From Clostridia bacterium (GTDB lineage: Bacteria; Bacillota; Clostridia; TANB77; CAG-508), in NCBI GenBank assembly GCA_017528085.1, contig JAFXPH010000011.1, positions 1 to 64,000 of the forward strand: 64,000 bases of DNA, read 5' to 3'. The stretch's first letter is position 1. Each line of letters begins with the position of its first letter. Below the pieces are notes generated by a model. The model was not told the origin of the DNA and did no database searches. It worked only from the letters and a program-made list of their open reading frames with translations. The position numbers were made by a program, and so were the translations under genes. Positions 40,201 through 48,027 of the stretch are shown piece after piece.

Positions 40201-42364
40201 CAATTCTGATGAATACTACTATGAAGACGATACAGATAAAGCTCCAGTAGTAGATATCGAATTATATGAAACAAAGAGATCAATTGATGGTATGGTTTGG
40301 GAAGATGCTCAAACTAAAGAAGTTGAATTTAACGAGATTGTCGGAGATGGTAAATATAAAGCATCTGAAGACCAAGTAATCGCTGGATTAGATACATCAT
40401 TAGTTGAAAAAGTAATTGTAAAGAACGGAGACAACTATAGAGAATACGAAGCTATCTGGGATACTTCAGATACAACAATCGAAGGATTAGGTGGAAACTC
40501 AATCGAATCTCTAACAGGATTTGATAGTACAGTTGAAACTGATTCTGAAGGTAAATATTACTTTAATGGAGTTCCTGCTGGTAACTTCGCTGTAAGATAT
40601 ACTTATGGTAATAAAGATGTTCCAACTACTCCATTAGATACAAGAATTGGTGTATTCAATGGTCAAGATTATAAGACAACAGCATATCAAGTAGGATTTG
40701 CAGCAGTTCAAGAAGATGGTACTTTAGTAAATGAATGGCATGACCTATCAAACGAAGCACTAGCTAACGAACCTGTAAACGACGCAAGAGATGTTGAGCC
40801 TGAAAGATTAAATGTCATTGCAAAATCTAAAGTTATGACAAACTATAATGGTGAAATCTTAGCTTCAGCAAATGACAGAGATGCAGACCATACAGAATTA
40901 TATAATCAATATCAAATGATGGCTGAAACAGCTAAATTAGATTTAGAGGTTGAGGACATTATAACAAACGAAGCAGTTAAAGCATTGTTAACAGGTGATG
41001 CTGATGTAACAAGAATCGGTGGTATCGAAATCTATGGTAAATCATTAAAAGATAACCCAACTGAATTAGATAACGCTAGATTAAATGATACATTAGAATA
41101 CAAGTTTATAAATATCGACTGCGGTTTAGAAGCTAGATCAGATAATGAGGTTGTATTAGATAAACAAATCAAGAACATTAAATTAACAACAGTAGACAAT
41201 CAAGATATAGCTGATGTAAACTTCGATATCGCATACAATTATAAAGGTGTAAATCCTGATGGTACTTCAAAATGGAGCACTACAGTAACAATTAATAAAG
41301 CTACTTCAAAAGGATATGAAAACTTACAAGCAGTTAACAAAGACGTTGTAAGAGGTATCCAAAACTTCAGATATTTAAATGTTGATGAAAACATCTTACA
41401 AGGTGCTGTAATCTCAATTGAATATCAAATAACAGCTTTAAACAACGGTGAGGTTGATAGAGTTGGTACAGCATTAGCTGAACTAAATACTCCAGAAGAA
41501 ATCATCGCTGCAAGCAACGAATTAAGAAATTCTATCGAGAACTTCTCTAAAGAAGGCGATAGATATACAAGAAATGATGTTGTTGGTCATTACTTAGGAT
41601 CTGTTTACTACAATGGTACAGAAGCTAAAGGAAATGACGACGTAGTAAAGACTAAAGTAAGACAATTAGTAGATTACATTGATAACGATGCTGTTTATAC
41701 ACAAGCATACAACAGCAATAGAGACCACAGCTGGAAAGTAACAACTGAAAGAGAATTACTTGATGTTGGAGCTTCAGATGTAGTATCTAATACAGAAACT
41801 TATGAAACAAGATTATTATCTAAGTCACTTCTAGTAAATGACGAAGGATTAGTAAACTTAGTTGATAAGAATGGTAAACTATTCACAACAACTCAAAAGA
41901 ATAACATAGTATTATCAATAGATTCAGATGCTAATTCAAGTGAATTATCAAATGCTGGATTCGTAAGAGAATTAGTTCCAGCAAACGCTGATTCTGATAA
42001 TGTAGATAATTATACAGCAGCAATCTTTGTATCAACATCAAGAACAATTGCTTCTCAAACTGAAGCTAACGATATGGCATTCGATAATTTAACAGAAATT
42101 GTTAAATTCGAAAACGAAGTTGGTAGAAGAGATATTGAATCTGTAGTTGGTAACGCCAACCCATCATTCAATATAGCAGAAGAATTCATTAGTGATGATG
42201 TTGAACATGATCAAAGTGCTACAGAGTTAATCACATTAACTCCTCCAACTGGTATTAACACAAGCAGCTTCTTAACACTTCAAGTTTTAGGAATCTCACT
42301 TGTAGCTCTAGCAGTTGTAGCAGGTGGTATAGTTATCATCAAAAAGAAAGTTATTGAAAAATAA
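34211..42364 (+). CDS. Giant secreted multi-repeat adhesin-like protein with possible thioester-type N-terminal domain
   Basis: The 2717-residue protein has a signal peptide (about residues 1-32) and a C-terminal membrane helix (about 2690-2712) without LPxTG. The N-terminal region holds LCCQHG (Cys108-Cys109) and YIQYAWW (Gln340), reminiscent of the Cys plus TQxA-W signature of Gram-positive thioester adhesins. Eight tandem modules of about 100 residues follow (about 619-1435). Next come SdrD_B-like modules beginning GGIVWEDLTDD (about 1442) and DGMVWEDAQ (about 2024), mixed with DUF11-like segments. GGGAGGTG precedes the ATG, which overlaps the stop of the upstream gene, so both giants are made together. 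A terminator follows. It resembles a surface adhesin; thioester chemistry is only a hypothesis. Confidence 0.75.
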   Translation: MKKLSLKNKLLFSIVTILLLLTSLLIINARAAEQNVPAEMLSKGKYLELTPFAQKYVSPNDPGTPVFNVGDVITNYDVRSRVVTINGETYTGYELTVADLRNEYPLLCCQHGTPLPTGVQIPLDIGWDQDELSALMQNMRLVEVTNDSFDYYGEFDGYVAKTPAWYHIVEERAATPEEAYILAEMVMEKLPEGVVLIPELDANGNPILVDEDEIEGEIYMAGGDGYYLYEAEYAVDTPDGNTYKAELGGYDNNGKPYYVYKYDENHQKEETTTSLVEPDLKLYEGRGYYEQNWQEIDVDGNVDGAIQEGNVYLTSNKIAMRDESGRLIRARVQGGNSYIQYAWWASRVINEGTIEAPNALSKEAKAFEEYILRVSKCSSVDEVMSKYVDHPYEITINGQTYSGMVPAYPIEYDAKYMTTEQKAAALGVPEEQAEITVAWDEEKQVYKIGPFGIDYVEARTHISGRPEVEFSGITGMKLYTNLGEVPEDKWRILFLADQRTNDDYKFPHENEIFYIEMDYIEGAKEILDLATSFRFMNAGGAIQKIDCNYNEAVFTSHCVANTDTDEDGNEYVVDYTNWLTAVVTTHDSQTLATAIIGARWYEETEIHLALGPLPDFVKGRLAITKEVENATENDDTKFTFNVYYNNEFVEQVLVKPGETVFTSEVTWLKTDPVPTYRVEEVDIPDGYEFVGIENGSGTLKENETVMVIAKNKLEEHTGHIKIIKKVTDVSDRDEVYKFDVKVDNRTFDTAVITVPAGGSSSEYVSPEIKWTGDIAPTYNVEEIEIPDFVNDVTYENKSGTVGDGAETTVTATNNTDKKEYHLRILKKVTDISDRDETYTFDVYINNAKYTTVTITVPAGGRSSEATITYRQSGNTAPVYNVEEVSIPDFVEDVTYENKSGTMSTGTTPVTVTATNHIAYPREAKIKIIKTVSEPADIDEVYKFNVHVDGYEDEVVTITVPRGATTGSAETEQTYRWKSTEAGPKYLVKEIEVPEGYTVTMTNEKGRLTENEEKLVTVSALNSKVQPHLGSITIKKTVDGPVNDTDKFTIRVKVTYSNGSTHLYEKELKANESWKLLEYWLGSETAPTYEVEEINIPEGYVLKDITNKSGSFEVDKNIDILCENQVEYRGHLVLTKVVTGGKANTDVFKFKVTIAGETKDVELVAGAKWTSDEYTWKYGEEAPTYSVEEVNIPEGYVLVGIDNASGVLSSSGTVNVRAVNKSDSHEGRLILKKVIENAADENTVFHFNVKIGDSVQTVDLKAGRSWTSDVVTWVGDNAPAYEVTEVNVPAGYSQVRIDNGTGTLSSTQTVTATAVNRADEHNGQVAVTKKIVTDEKLKAEAVEGRFTVKITITGTFEADGESVVNGSRTYTKEIAADETFTSPNIKWYGNNAPLYSISETNLPKGWVLESITNKSGKLSDGHTVNATITNSLTTEVIIDLTMELGGIVWEDLTDDEKLVERINDTGKGHIADGRYDKDNELGISGVEVYVEKVLYGQGGNEIARVAPIAYEESGSPLSFPVYTSASDLGKWSVPRIELGVTEAEKAMGASYARFNIRFVYDGQTYEPTVPLVNGDAAAYRAASTAAKEGWFDNSMADDINRQEVNNRVAEVYGGNAANDTSTDGYVRGLDGTEATIKYNTASGDDGKLATSTVVTRDNNNVALPLFKAKATTDKVGLVYPFNNRSHLYDIDKKLTEYGIVETYHYIATYPYTQNINLGLVKRETSDLSIAKDLDKAIVVANGKMLTYKYNSILNKLSEGPLVAIESRDTVNGYKLNVYSTDYYYRSSIYDHLLNGNGVGLKAALDNFYSEMGFQNESKDSELEIYLNYKVLVFNNSQGDYIATVNKLADYYDESLELVREDTMAYVNTQDTANDQIKEGLVKVADKPTYTTSQGQTNVVNWIDTQEGIPSPAIVGANRSSKVKSMTTTSLKDVRLERGQYILLDMTFKVNKQTNDQGVEDAIILGEKNNIAEIASYSIYDREGNVEGKIDRNSAPANINSDEYYYEDDTDKAPVVDIELYETKRSIDGMVWEDAQTKEVEFNEIVGDGKYKASEDQVIAGLDTSLVEKVIVKNGDNYREYEAIWDTSDTTIEGLGGNSIESLTGFDSTVETDSEGKYYFNGVPAGNFAVRYTYGNKDVPTTPLDTRIGVFNGQDYKTTAYQVGFAAVQEDGTLVNEWHDLSNEALANEPVNDARDVEPERLNVIAKSKVMTNYNGEILASANDRDADHTELYNQYQMMAETAKLDLEVEDIITNEAVKALLTGDADVTRIGGIEIYGKSLKDNPTELDNARLNDTLEYKFINIDCGLEARSDNEVVLDKQIKNIKLTTVDNQDIADVNFDIAYNYKGVNPDGTSKWSTTVTINKATSKGYENLQAVNKDVVRGIQNFRYLNVDENILQGAVISIEYQITALNNGEVDRVGTALAELNTPEEIIAASNELRNSIENFSKEGDRYTRNDVVGHYLGSVYYNGTEAKGNDDVVKTKVRQLVDYIDNDAVYTQAYNSNRDHSWKVTTERELLDVGASDVVSNTETYETRLLSKSLLVNDEGLVNLVDKNGKLFTTTQKNNIVLSIDSDANSSELSNAGFVRELVPANADSDNVDNYTAAIFVSTSRTIASQTEANDMAFDNLTEIVKFENEVGRRDIESVVGNANPSFNIAEEFISDDVEHDQSATELITLTPPTGINTSSFLTLQVLGISLVALAVVAGGIVIIKKKVIEK
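36064..38515 (+). repeat. Eight tandem ~100-residue modules within the giant adhesin
   Basis: Each module begins with a lysine-rich strand such as HIKIIKKV, HLRILKKV or RLILKKV. It continues through a W-containing centre and ends with YxVEEVxIPxGY, then SGTL and an Asn-rich strand. Copies differ clearly at DNA level, so the array is old. The Lys and late acidic/Asn positions could form intramolecular isopeptide bonds, as in Cna_B-type stalks. Confidence 0.8.
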
Positions 42365-42373
42365 TTTTAAAAT

Positions 42374-42408
42374 AAAAAAGATGTAAGCCAAGCTTACATC
42401 TTTTTTTT
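42374..42408 (+). terminator. Terminator of the first giant surface pair
   Basis: gatgtaagc pairs with gcttacatc around a three-base loop, followed by eight T. Confidence 0.85.
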
Positions 42409-42419
42409 ATTCTAAATAC

Positions 42420-42448
42420 TTGTTTTTTGGGGAAAAGTGTAATAAAAT
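42420..42448 (+). promoter_or_regulatory. Promoter of the SpoIIE-like gene
   Basis: TTGTTT and TAAAAT with a 17-base spacer, immediately after the preceding terminator. Its position argues for the later start codon at 42510. Confidence 0.55.
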
Positions 42449-42509
42449 GAAGAAAAATTATCACAGATATGAAACTTTTTATTTAGGTAAAAAGAAAAGG
42501 TGGTTAAGG

Positions 42510-44735
42510 ATGTTTCAAACAATTAAAAATATTTTTAATAGAGAGAATAAGATTAATCTAATATTGCGTGAAATGTTTAAATTTCAAAATATCATCATCT
42601 ACGTTATTTCACTACTAATATCAATGGTTGAAATAAAGGGTGGAAAACTTCCATTTGCTCCAATAATGGTAGCTGCCTGTGTAGGTGAATCAGTTCCCGT
42701 ACTAATAGTATATGTACTATCACTAATTGGTACATATATAGGTGGTGGAACTAATGCTATTTTGGAATTTATTTTTATTTCTATTATTTACTTTGTTTTA
42801 GTTCTTTTATTTAAGTCTAAAATTGCAGTAGAAGATAGAAATGAACAAATAAAAACAGGAGGCAAATTATTCTTAGCTACATTTATAGTTAATTGTTTTG
42901 AAAGAATATCAATGGGCCTTGCTTTTTCTGAGATAATGTTCTCAATATTTATTGCAATCATTTACTACGTTTTATACAAGATATTTGTTAATGGTATAAA
43001 TGTTATTAAAGATTACAATATTAAAAAAGCATTCACAAGAGAAGAACTAGTTGCAGGAGCTATAATGGTATGTGTAGCTTGTGTAGTATTTAGAAATATA
43101 AAAGTATTCGATGTAAATTTACTATTTATCATAATGGTATTCTTTGCTTTAGCAAATGGTATGACAAATAAGTTTATTAATGGATTAGTTGCAGGATTTG
43201 GAATTGGACTTGCAGTTGCACTTTGTACTGAAGTTACACTTTTAGAAATATTAATTCTAATTCTAGCAGGATCTGTTGCAGGAATACTAGCAAATGGTGG
43301 AAAGATTGCATCAGTAACAGGAACATTTCTAATTGATCTAGGAGCATTATATGTATTTAAAGATAATCCAGAAATGTTTGTATATCTTAAAGGAATATTA
43401 ATTGCAACAATTCTATTAGTATTTGTTCCAATGAAACGTAACTATGATTTCGATTCAATAATAGAAAAGAAAAAAGAACTTCCAGCTGTTCAAAAGAAGA
43501 TTGCAGAAAAAAGCAAAGTAAAAGGAGAACTAACAGAGGAAGATATTATAAATAATGTTAATCTAACAATAGATGTTGTTCCAGATAAGTTTGTTGAAAA
43601 TGTTCTTAAGAAGATAAACAAACATCCAGATAATATCTTCTATGAAGAACTAATCAATGAAGAAAATGGAATAATAAGGGAGCTAGGAATTAAATATATA
43701 AACAATAATAAAATAACAGAAGATGATTTTATTAAAGTTTTAAACAATCATAACAATTTCATAGCTAAAGATGATGATAAGATTTTAAAAGATGTAAAAG
43801 AGATTGTAAGCTTAGTAAATACAAATTCTTTAAAAGAATTAGATCTAGATATCGAAAAAGAAAATAAAGAACCTAAAAAAGAAAAAAAGAAGGTTAAAAA
43901 CGATATTAAAGAAACTAAGGAAGAAAATGCCCTTAAAAACGATTTAAATGCCAAAAATTTCAAAATAGAAAGTGTAGTCATAAAAGATATAGATAATGGC
44001 AAAAAAACTGTAGAAATCAATTTTGACAAAAATGAGGCTACAAGATTAAAAGATAAAGCTGTAGTAGCTAATATAAGCGACATTCTAACTAAGAATTTTG
44101 GAGTTAAATTAAGCTTCCAAAGAGATAGAAAAGAAGATACAACTTATAATCAAATCTATTCATCTGATGAAAAATACACAGTACAAGTTGGTATTGTAGA
44201 AGAACCAATAGAAGATGATGCTGATAGACTAAGTATAAAGAAAAGATTAGATGATGGTAAATACTTATTTGTACTTGCTGATGGAAAGAATAAATCAGAT
44301 GTAATAGAAGATATTGAAGATACATTAGATGATGGATATAATAAAAAATCATTAGAAGAAATTAAGAAACTAGCAAAGAACAGCAAGATTAATTTCTTAG
44401 TACTAGATTTATTCACATCTACAGTTGAAAATTATCAAAACGATAACTATGTTACTTACATAAAGAGTAAAAAGAATGTTGATGTTTTAAATCAAGGCGA
44501 ATATTCAAAGGAAAATCTAGAAGAGGGAGACCTAATTATAATGGTTAACCACACAGTTCTAGATTCTGGAGATATTATTGAAGAAAACTGGTTAGAACAA
44601 TTTATAAAGAATTCATCAACAAACAATCCTAAGAAATTAGCTGATATGATTTATGAAGAAACAGTAGAGAAAAATTTAGGAATTATGAAAGAATCTACAG
44701 TAATTATCATAGTAAAAGTAGTAAAGAAAAAATAA
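42510..44735 (+). CDS. SpoIIE-like membrane protein with degenerate PP2C domain (predicted pseudophosphatase)
   Basis: Start MFQTIKNIF is chosen because AAAGGTGG lies six bases upstream and earlier ATGs fall in or next to the promoter. The 741-residue product has about ten membrane helices (about residues 25-320); GGKLPFAPIMVAACVGES resembles the SpoIIE membrane domain. A charged linker follows (about 330-460). The C-terminal 250 residues follow the order of a SpoIIE PP2C domain: YTVQVGIVEEP, YLFVLADGKNKSD, then EEGDLIIMVNHTVLD and ESTVIIIVKV. In active enzymes the last two would carry DG and DD metal ligands; here they read NH and KE. Catalysis is therefore unlikely. SpoIIE normally activates sigma-F in sporulation; no other spore genes are nearby. 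Role unknown. Confidence 0.7.
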   Translation: MFQTIKNIFNRENKINLILREMFKFQNIIIYVISLLISMVEIKGGKLPFAPIMVAACVGESVPVLIVYVLSLIGTYIGGGTNAILEFIFISIIYFVLVLLFKSKIAVEDRNEQIKTGGKLFLATFIVNCFERISMGLAFSEIMFSIFIAIIYYVLYKIFVNGINVIKDYNIKKAFTREELVAGAIMVCVACVVFRNIKVFDVNLLFIIMVFFALANGMTNKFINGLVAGFGIGLAVALCTEVTLLEILILILAGSVAGILANGGKIASVTGTFLIDLGALYVFKDNPEMFVYLKGILIATILLVFVPMKRNYDFDSIIEKKKELPAVQKKIAEKSKVKGELTEEDIINNVNLTIDVVPDKFVENVLKKINKHPDNIFYEELINEENGIIRELGIKYINNNKITEDDFIKVLNNHNNFIAKDDDKILKDVKEIVSLVNTNSLKELDLDIEKENKEPKKEKKKVKNDIKETKEENALKNDLNAKNFKIESVVIKDIDNGKKTVEINFDKNEATRLKDKAVVANISDILTKNFGVKLSFQRDRKEDTTYNQIYSSDEKYTVQVGIVEEPIEDDADRLSIKKRLDDGKYLFVLADGKNKSDVIEDIEDTLDDGYNKKSLEEIKKLAKNSKINFLVLDLFTSTVENYQNDNYVTYIKSKKNVDVLNQGEYSKENLEEGDLIIMVNHTVLDSGDIIEENWLEQFIKNSSTNNPKKLADMIYEETVEKNLGIMKESTVIIIVKVVKKK

Positions 44736-44742
44736 AAATGTT

Positions 44743-44778
44743 AATAATAGGCCTTTGAATAGGGCCTATTATTTTTTT
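44743..44778 (+). terminator. Terminator of the SpoIIE-like gene
   Basis: aataataggcc pairs with ggcctattatt, followed by a T-run. Confidence 0.85.
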
Positions 44779-44785
44779 ATAATTG

Positions 44786-44814
44786 TTGCGTTTTAAGGGA
44801 AAAAATGATATATT
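44786..44814 (+). promoter_or_regulatory. Promoter of the WG-repeat/acpS/tatD operon
   Basis: TTGCGT and TATATT with a 17-base spacer, 42 bases before the start codon. Confidence 0.5.
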
Positions 44815-44856
44815 CTATTTGTAAAAATAGACAAAAAAATTTGTTGGAGGAATAAA

Positions 44857-46374
44857 ATGGCAAAAGGAAAACGTTATGATACCACACCAAAGTTAAACTT
44901 AAAAAAGGTTTTTGCATTAATCATAACTATTTTAGTAATAGTAATGGTTTTTATTTCACTAAAGAATATTGTTAAATCAGGTGGAGAAACAGCTACTAAA
45001 GATGTTTCTACTTTAAAAACTTATATCACTATATTAGAAGGTGGAAAGTGGGGAGTTATTGATAATAAAGGTGAACAAATAATCCCTCCAGCATATAATG
45101 AAATGATAGTAATACCAGACGAAAATAAAGATATTTTCGTTTGCACAGAACTTACTGATCCAAATCAAGAAATTTATTCTACAAAAGTTGTAAATTCTGC
45201 TAACCAAGAAGTATTTAAAGATAAAAAAGGTGTAGCACCTATTGAGAACTCTGATGGAAAGACAATTTGGGTTGATAGTAAAGTACTAAAATTCAAAGAA
45301 GATAATAGCTTTGGATTAATGGATTTAAATGGGAAAGTTGTTCTAGAAGCAGAGTATGAAGATATCATTCCAATCCCTGGAGTAAAAAGTGTTTTACTAG
45401 TTAAACAAAATGGAAAATATGGAGTGTTTAATACTACATCTTTAGAATTAATAATAGATGCTAAATATAATGAAATAAAGACACTATCAAATGATTATAA
45501 AAATGGTTTTATAGTTAAAGATGATACAAACTTATATGGAATTATAGGAGCAGATAAAAAAGAATTATTAGAAATAAAATATGAAGATATTAAACCAATA
45601 GTTTGTACAGACTCATTCGTTGTTGTTAAAGACGGACAATTAAGATTAGTAAGTACAGTAGGTACTACAATTCTATCAGACGGATTTGACAGTATAGAGT
45701 CAGTAGATGGCGATTATGTAGTAGCAATCAAAGGTGGAAAATATGGAATTTTATCAAAAGAAGGAAAACAAGTTGTTTCATTTAAATATGAAGGTTTAAA
45801 ACATGCATTTGATAAATACTATATAGCTCAAAAAGATGGACTAAAAGGAATTATAGATATAGATGATGAAGAAAAAGTTCCTTTTACATATGAAGATATG
45901 TACTTTGTAGATAATATATTTGTAGCAGATAAGTCACAAACATCTTCTGATTTAATAAATCAAGACTTTGAAGTTAAAGTAAGCGATGTTATTGTTTCAA
46001 ATATAGATACAGAAAATGGTTATATTAGAATTAGAGATGGACAAGATTATAAATACTACAACTTTAAGTTAGAAGAAAAAACTAACAAAGAAGCATTAAC
46101 AACAAATACATTGTTCTTAATTAAAGAAAATGGTAAATATGGATATGTTAATAAAAACGATGAAAAAGTTGTAGAATGCATATATGATGATGCAACAGAA
46201 CAAAATAAATTTGGATTCTGTTCAGTCATGAAAGATGGGCTATGGGGATCAATTAAAGCTGATGGAACTGTAGTTCAAAATACAACAATAGATTTAAAAG
46301 ATTATATGGTAATTGATTTTATAGGAAATTACCATAAATACAATGATTTATTACTTAATGTATATACAAAATAA
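44857..46374 (+). CDS. Membrane-anchored WG-repeat protein
   Basis: The 505-residue product has a short basic N terminus, one membrane helix (about residues 17-38) and about eight WG-type beta repeats. Examples are GKWGVIDNKGEQIIPPAYNE, GKYGVFN, GKYGILSKEGKQVVSFKYEG, GLKGIID, GKYGYVNKNDEKVV and GLWGSIKADG. The repeats should form an extracytoplasmic beta-propeller-like or solenoid domain. WG repeats occur in many bacteria with no single function, often in binding proteins. It is the first of four closely packed genes; GGAGG precedes the ATG. Confidence 0.85.
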   Translation: MAKGKRYDTTPKLNLKKVFALIITILVIVMVFISLKNIVKSGGETATKDVSTLKTYITILEGGKWGVIDNKGEQIIPPAYNEMIVIPDENKDIFVCTELTDPNQEIYSTKVVNSANQEVFKDKKGVAPIENSDGKTIWVDSKVLKFKEDNSFGLMDLNGKVVLEAEYEDIIPIPGVKSVLLVKQNGKYGVFNTTSLELIIDAKYNEIKTLSNDYKNGFIVKDDTNLYGIIGADKKELLEIKYEDIKPIVCTDSFVVVKDGQLRLVSTVGTTILSDGFDSIESVDGDYVVAIKGGKYGILSKEGKQVVSFKYEGLKHAFDKYYIAQKDGLKGIIDIDDEEKVPFTYEDMYFVDNIFVADKSQTSSDLINQDFEVKVSDVIVSNIDTENGYIRIRDGQDYKYYNFKLEEKTNKEALTTNTLFLIKENGKYGYVNKNDEKVVECIYDDATEQNKFGFCSVMKDGLWGSIKADGTVVQNTTIDLKDYMVIDFIGNYHKYNDLLLNVYTK

Positions 46375-46399
46375 CTTAAGATAAAGGTGAATATTAGAA

Positions 46400-47650
46400 G
46401 TGGAACTAAAGACAAAATATCAATATACGTATTTTATTTATCCGTATATGGTCGATGAAACTAAATATGATAAGTATATTCTAAAGCTTCTTAAGGACAA
46501 TAAATGCACTTTTAAGATTTTCCAAAAAGAACGTGATTTGGATGTATATAATTACTTCTTACCAGAGATAAGAAAGTATTATTTTCCAACATTCGATTTG
46601 AGAGGAGAAGAGCTTAAAAGATTCGACAGATTAAGTCTTGATCAGAAGAAAAAGATAATATCTGAACAATCAGTAGCGTGCTTTACATATGACTTAGGCG
46701 ATGAGGTTCAAGGTAAAGCAGGTGAAGAGGGTGGAATATTCTTTAGGGTAGAGAGCATAGAAATAATATGCTTCAATACTGGAATATGTTTCTTCTCATT
46801 AAAGACAGTTATAGAAAACAGTAATGATTTTGAAGATGTATTAGATTTTAACTATAGATTTAAAGATATTAATTCAGAATTTCTAAAACTTAAGAACTTT
46901 GAAAATATTAAAATACAAACAAGTACATTTAATGATATTAAAGATATAACAGAAATCATTAATGAAGTTACTGGTGTATATACTAAAAAGCTTATGAAGG
47001 ACTTTTCTTCAAGATTTTATACATATGGATATGTATGCTTAGAAGGAAATCATTGGAATGAAATGAGTCCTTTTGAAAACATTGAACATGACTTCTTAAA
47101 ATATGCAAATGTACTACCAAAAGACTTTAATTCAGATTTTAATAAGTCAAATTTAGAGCAAAATCTACATATTATAGATAAGATGAAATATTACAAGACT
47201 GCAGTTACTATAAGTAGTTCAAATATAATATGTTCAGGAATAGATACATATAATTACACTAAACTATTATATGACTATGAAAATCAATATTTTTATACAT
47301 ATATTTTAGCTTTATATAAGAGCTTATTCCTAAGAAAGCTAGATAACGAGTTTAGAGAATATGATAAGATTATTAAACTTAGAAAGTCTTTCATAAAATT
47401 TACGAATATTTTATGGAACAAGGACATAACTATAGATGATAATGGTTCTCTATACTTTAAAACGTTAAATAGATCTCTTGGAATTGAAGAGGCTTATAAC
47501 GACATTAAGAATAAATACGAAATCATTTATAAAGACCTAAATATCGAGAAAAACAACAATTACTATAGTATCATAGTTATTTTACTTATCTTTTCTTTGA
47601 TATTTAATACTATTAATATCATCTTTTTGATGTTCTTCTTTGGGAGGTAA
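46400..47650 (+). CDS. Unknown protein with C-terminal membrane helix
   Basis: I do not recognise this 416-residue protein. It begins with GTG, nine bases after AAAGGTGA. The N-terminal 300 residues look soluble and mixed alpha/beta, with FTYDLGDEVQGKAGEEGG and IEIICFNTGICFFSLKT as distinctive segments. A helical region follows (about 300-380), and a single hydrophobic helix (about 393-413) ends the chain. The layout, a large cytosolic domain tethered by a C-terminal helix, loosely recalls CorA-type proteins. However, there is only one helix and no GMN motif, so I do not call it a transporter. Three bases separate it from acpS. Confidence 0.75.
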   Translation: MELKTKYQYTYFIYPYMVDETKYDKYILKLLKDNKCTFKIFQKERDLDVYNYFLPEIRKYYFPTFDLRGEELKRFDRLSLDQKKKIISEQSVACFTYDLGDEVQGKAGEEGGIFFRVESIEIICFNTGICFFSLKTVIENSNDFEDVLDFNYRFKDINSEFLKLKNFENIKIQTSTFNDIKDITEIINEVTGVYTKKLMKDFSSRFYTYGYVCLEGNHWNEMSPFENIEHDFLKYANVLPKDFNSDFNKSNLEQNLHIIDKMKYYKTAVTISSSNIICSGIDTYNYTKLLYDYENQYFYTYILALYKSLFLRKLDNEFREYDKIIKLRKSFIKFTNILWNKDITIDDNGSLYFKTLNRSLGIEEAYNDIKNKYEIIYKDLNIEKNNNYYSIIVILLIFSLIFNTINIIFLMFFFGR

Positions 47651-47652
47651 GA

Positions 47653-48027
47653 ATGATTGAAACTGGAATTGATATTGTTGAAATATCAAGGATTAGAGAA
47701 TTAATAGATACTAAAGGGAAATTGTTCATTAATAAGATTTATACAGATAAAGAGATAGAGTATTGTGAAAATAGAAAGAACAATAAATATCAATCTTATG
47801 CAGTAAGATTTGCAGCAAAAGAAGCAATATTTAAAGCAATATCAGGAAATATTCCACCAAAAGTACACTATTTGTGGAAAAATATAGAAATAACTAATAC
47901 AGAAAGTGGAAAACCACAAGCAAGACTTAATTTTGAAGTAGAAAATCTTAAAGAGTTAAAAATAAGTTTATCTCATACAAAAGAGTATGCAGCAGCTGTT
48001 TCTATGGTGGAATTTGAGGAGAAATAA
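47653..48027 (+). CDS. acpS: Holo-[acyl-carrier-protein] synthase
   Basis: AcpS transfers phosphopantetheine from CoA to acyl carrier protein. The 124-residue length is standard. ETGIDIVEISRI holds the metal-binding Asp, RFAAKEAIFKAI the second acidic ligand and catalytic Lys, and ISLSHTKEYAAA the C-terminal signature. It overlaps tatD by one base. Confidence 0.95.
   Translation: MIETGIDIVEISRIRELIDTKGKLFINKIYTDKEIEYCENRKNNKYQSYAVRFAAKEAIFKAISGNIPPKVHYLWKNIEITNTESGKPQARLNFEVENLKELKISLSHTKEYAAAVSMVEFEEK

Noticed and set aside
46400..47650. CorA-type magnesium transporter
   Set aside because: Only one C-terminal helix and no GMN motif; the similarity is in overall layout only.
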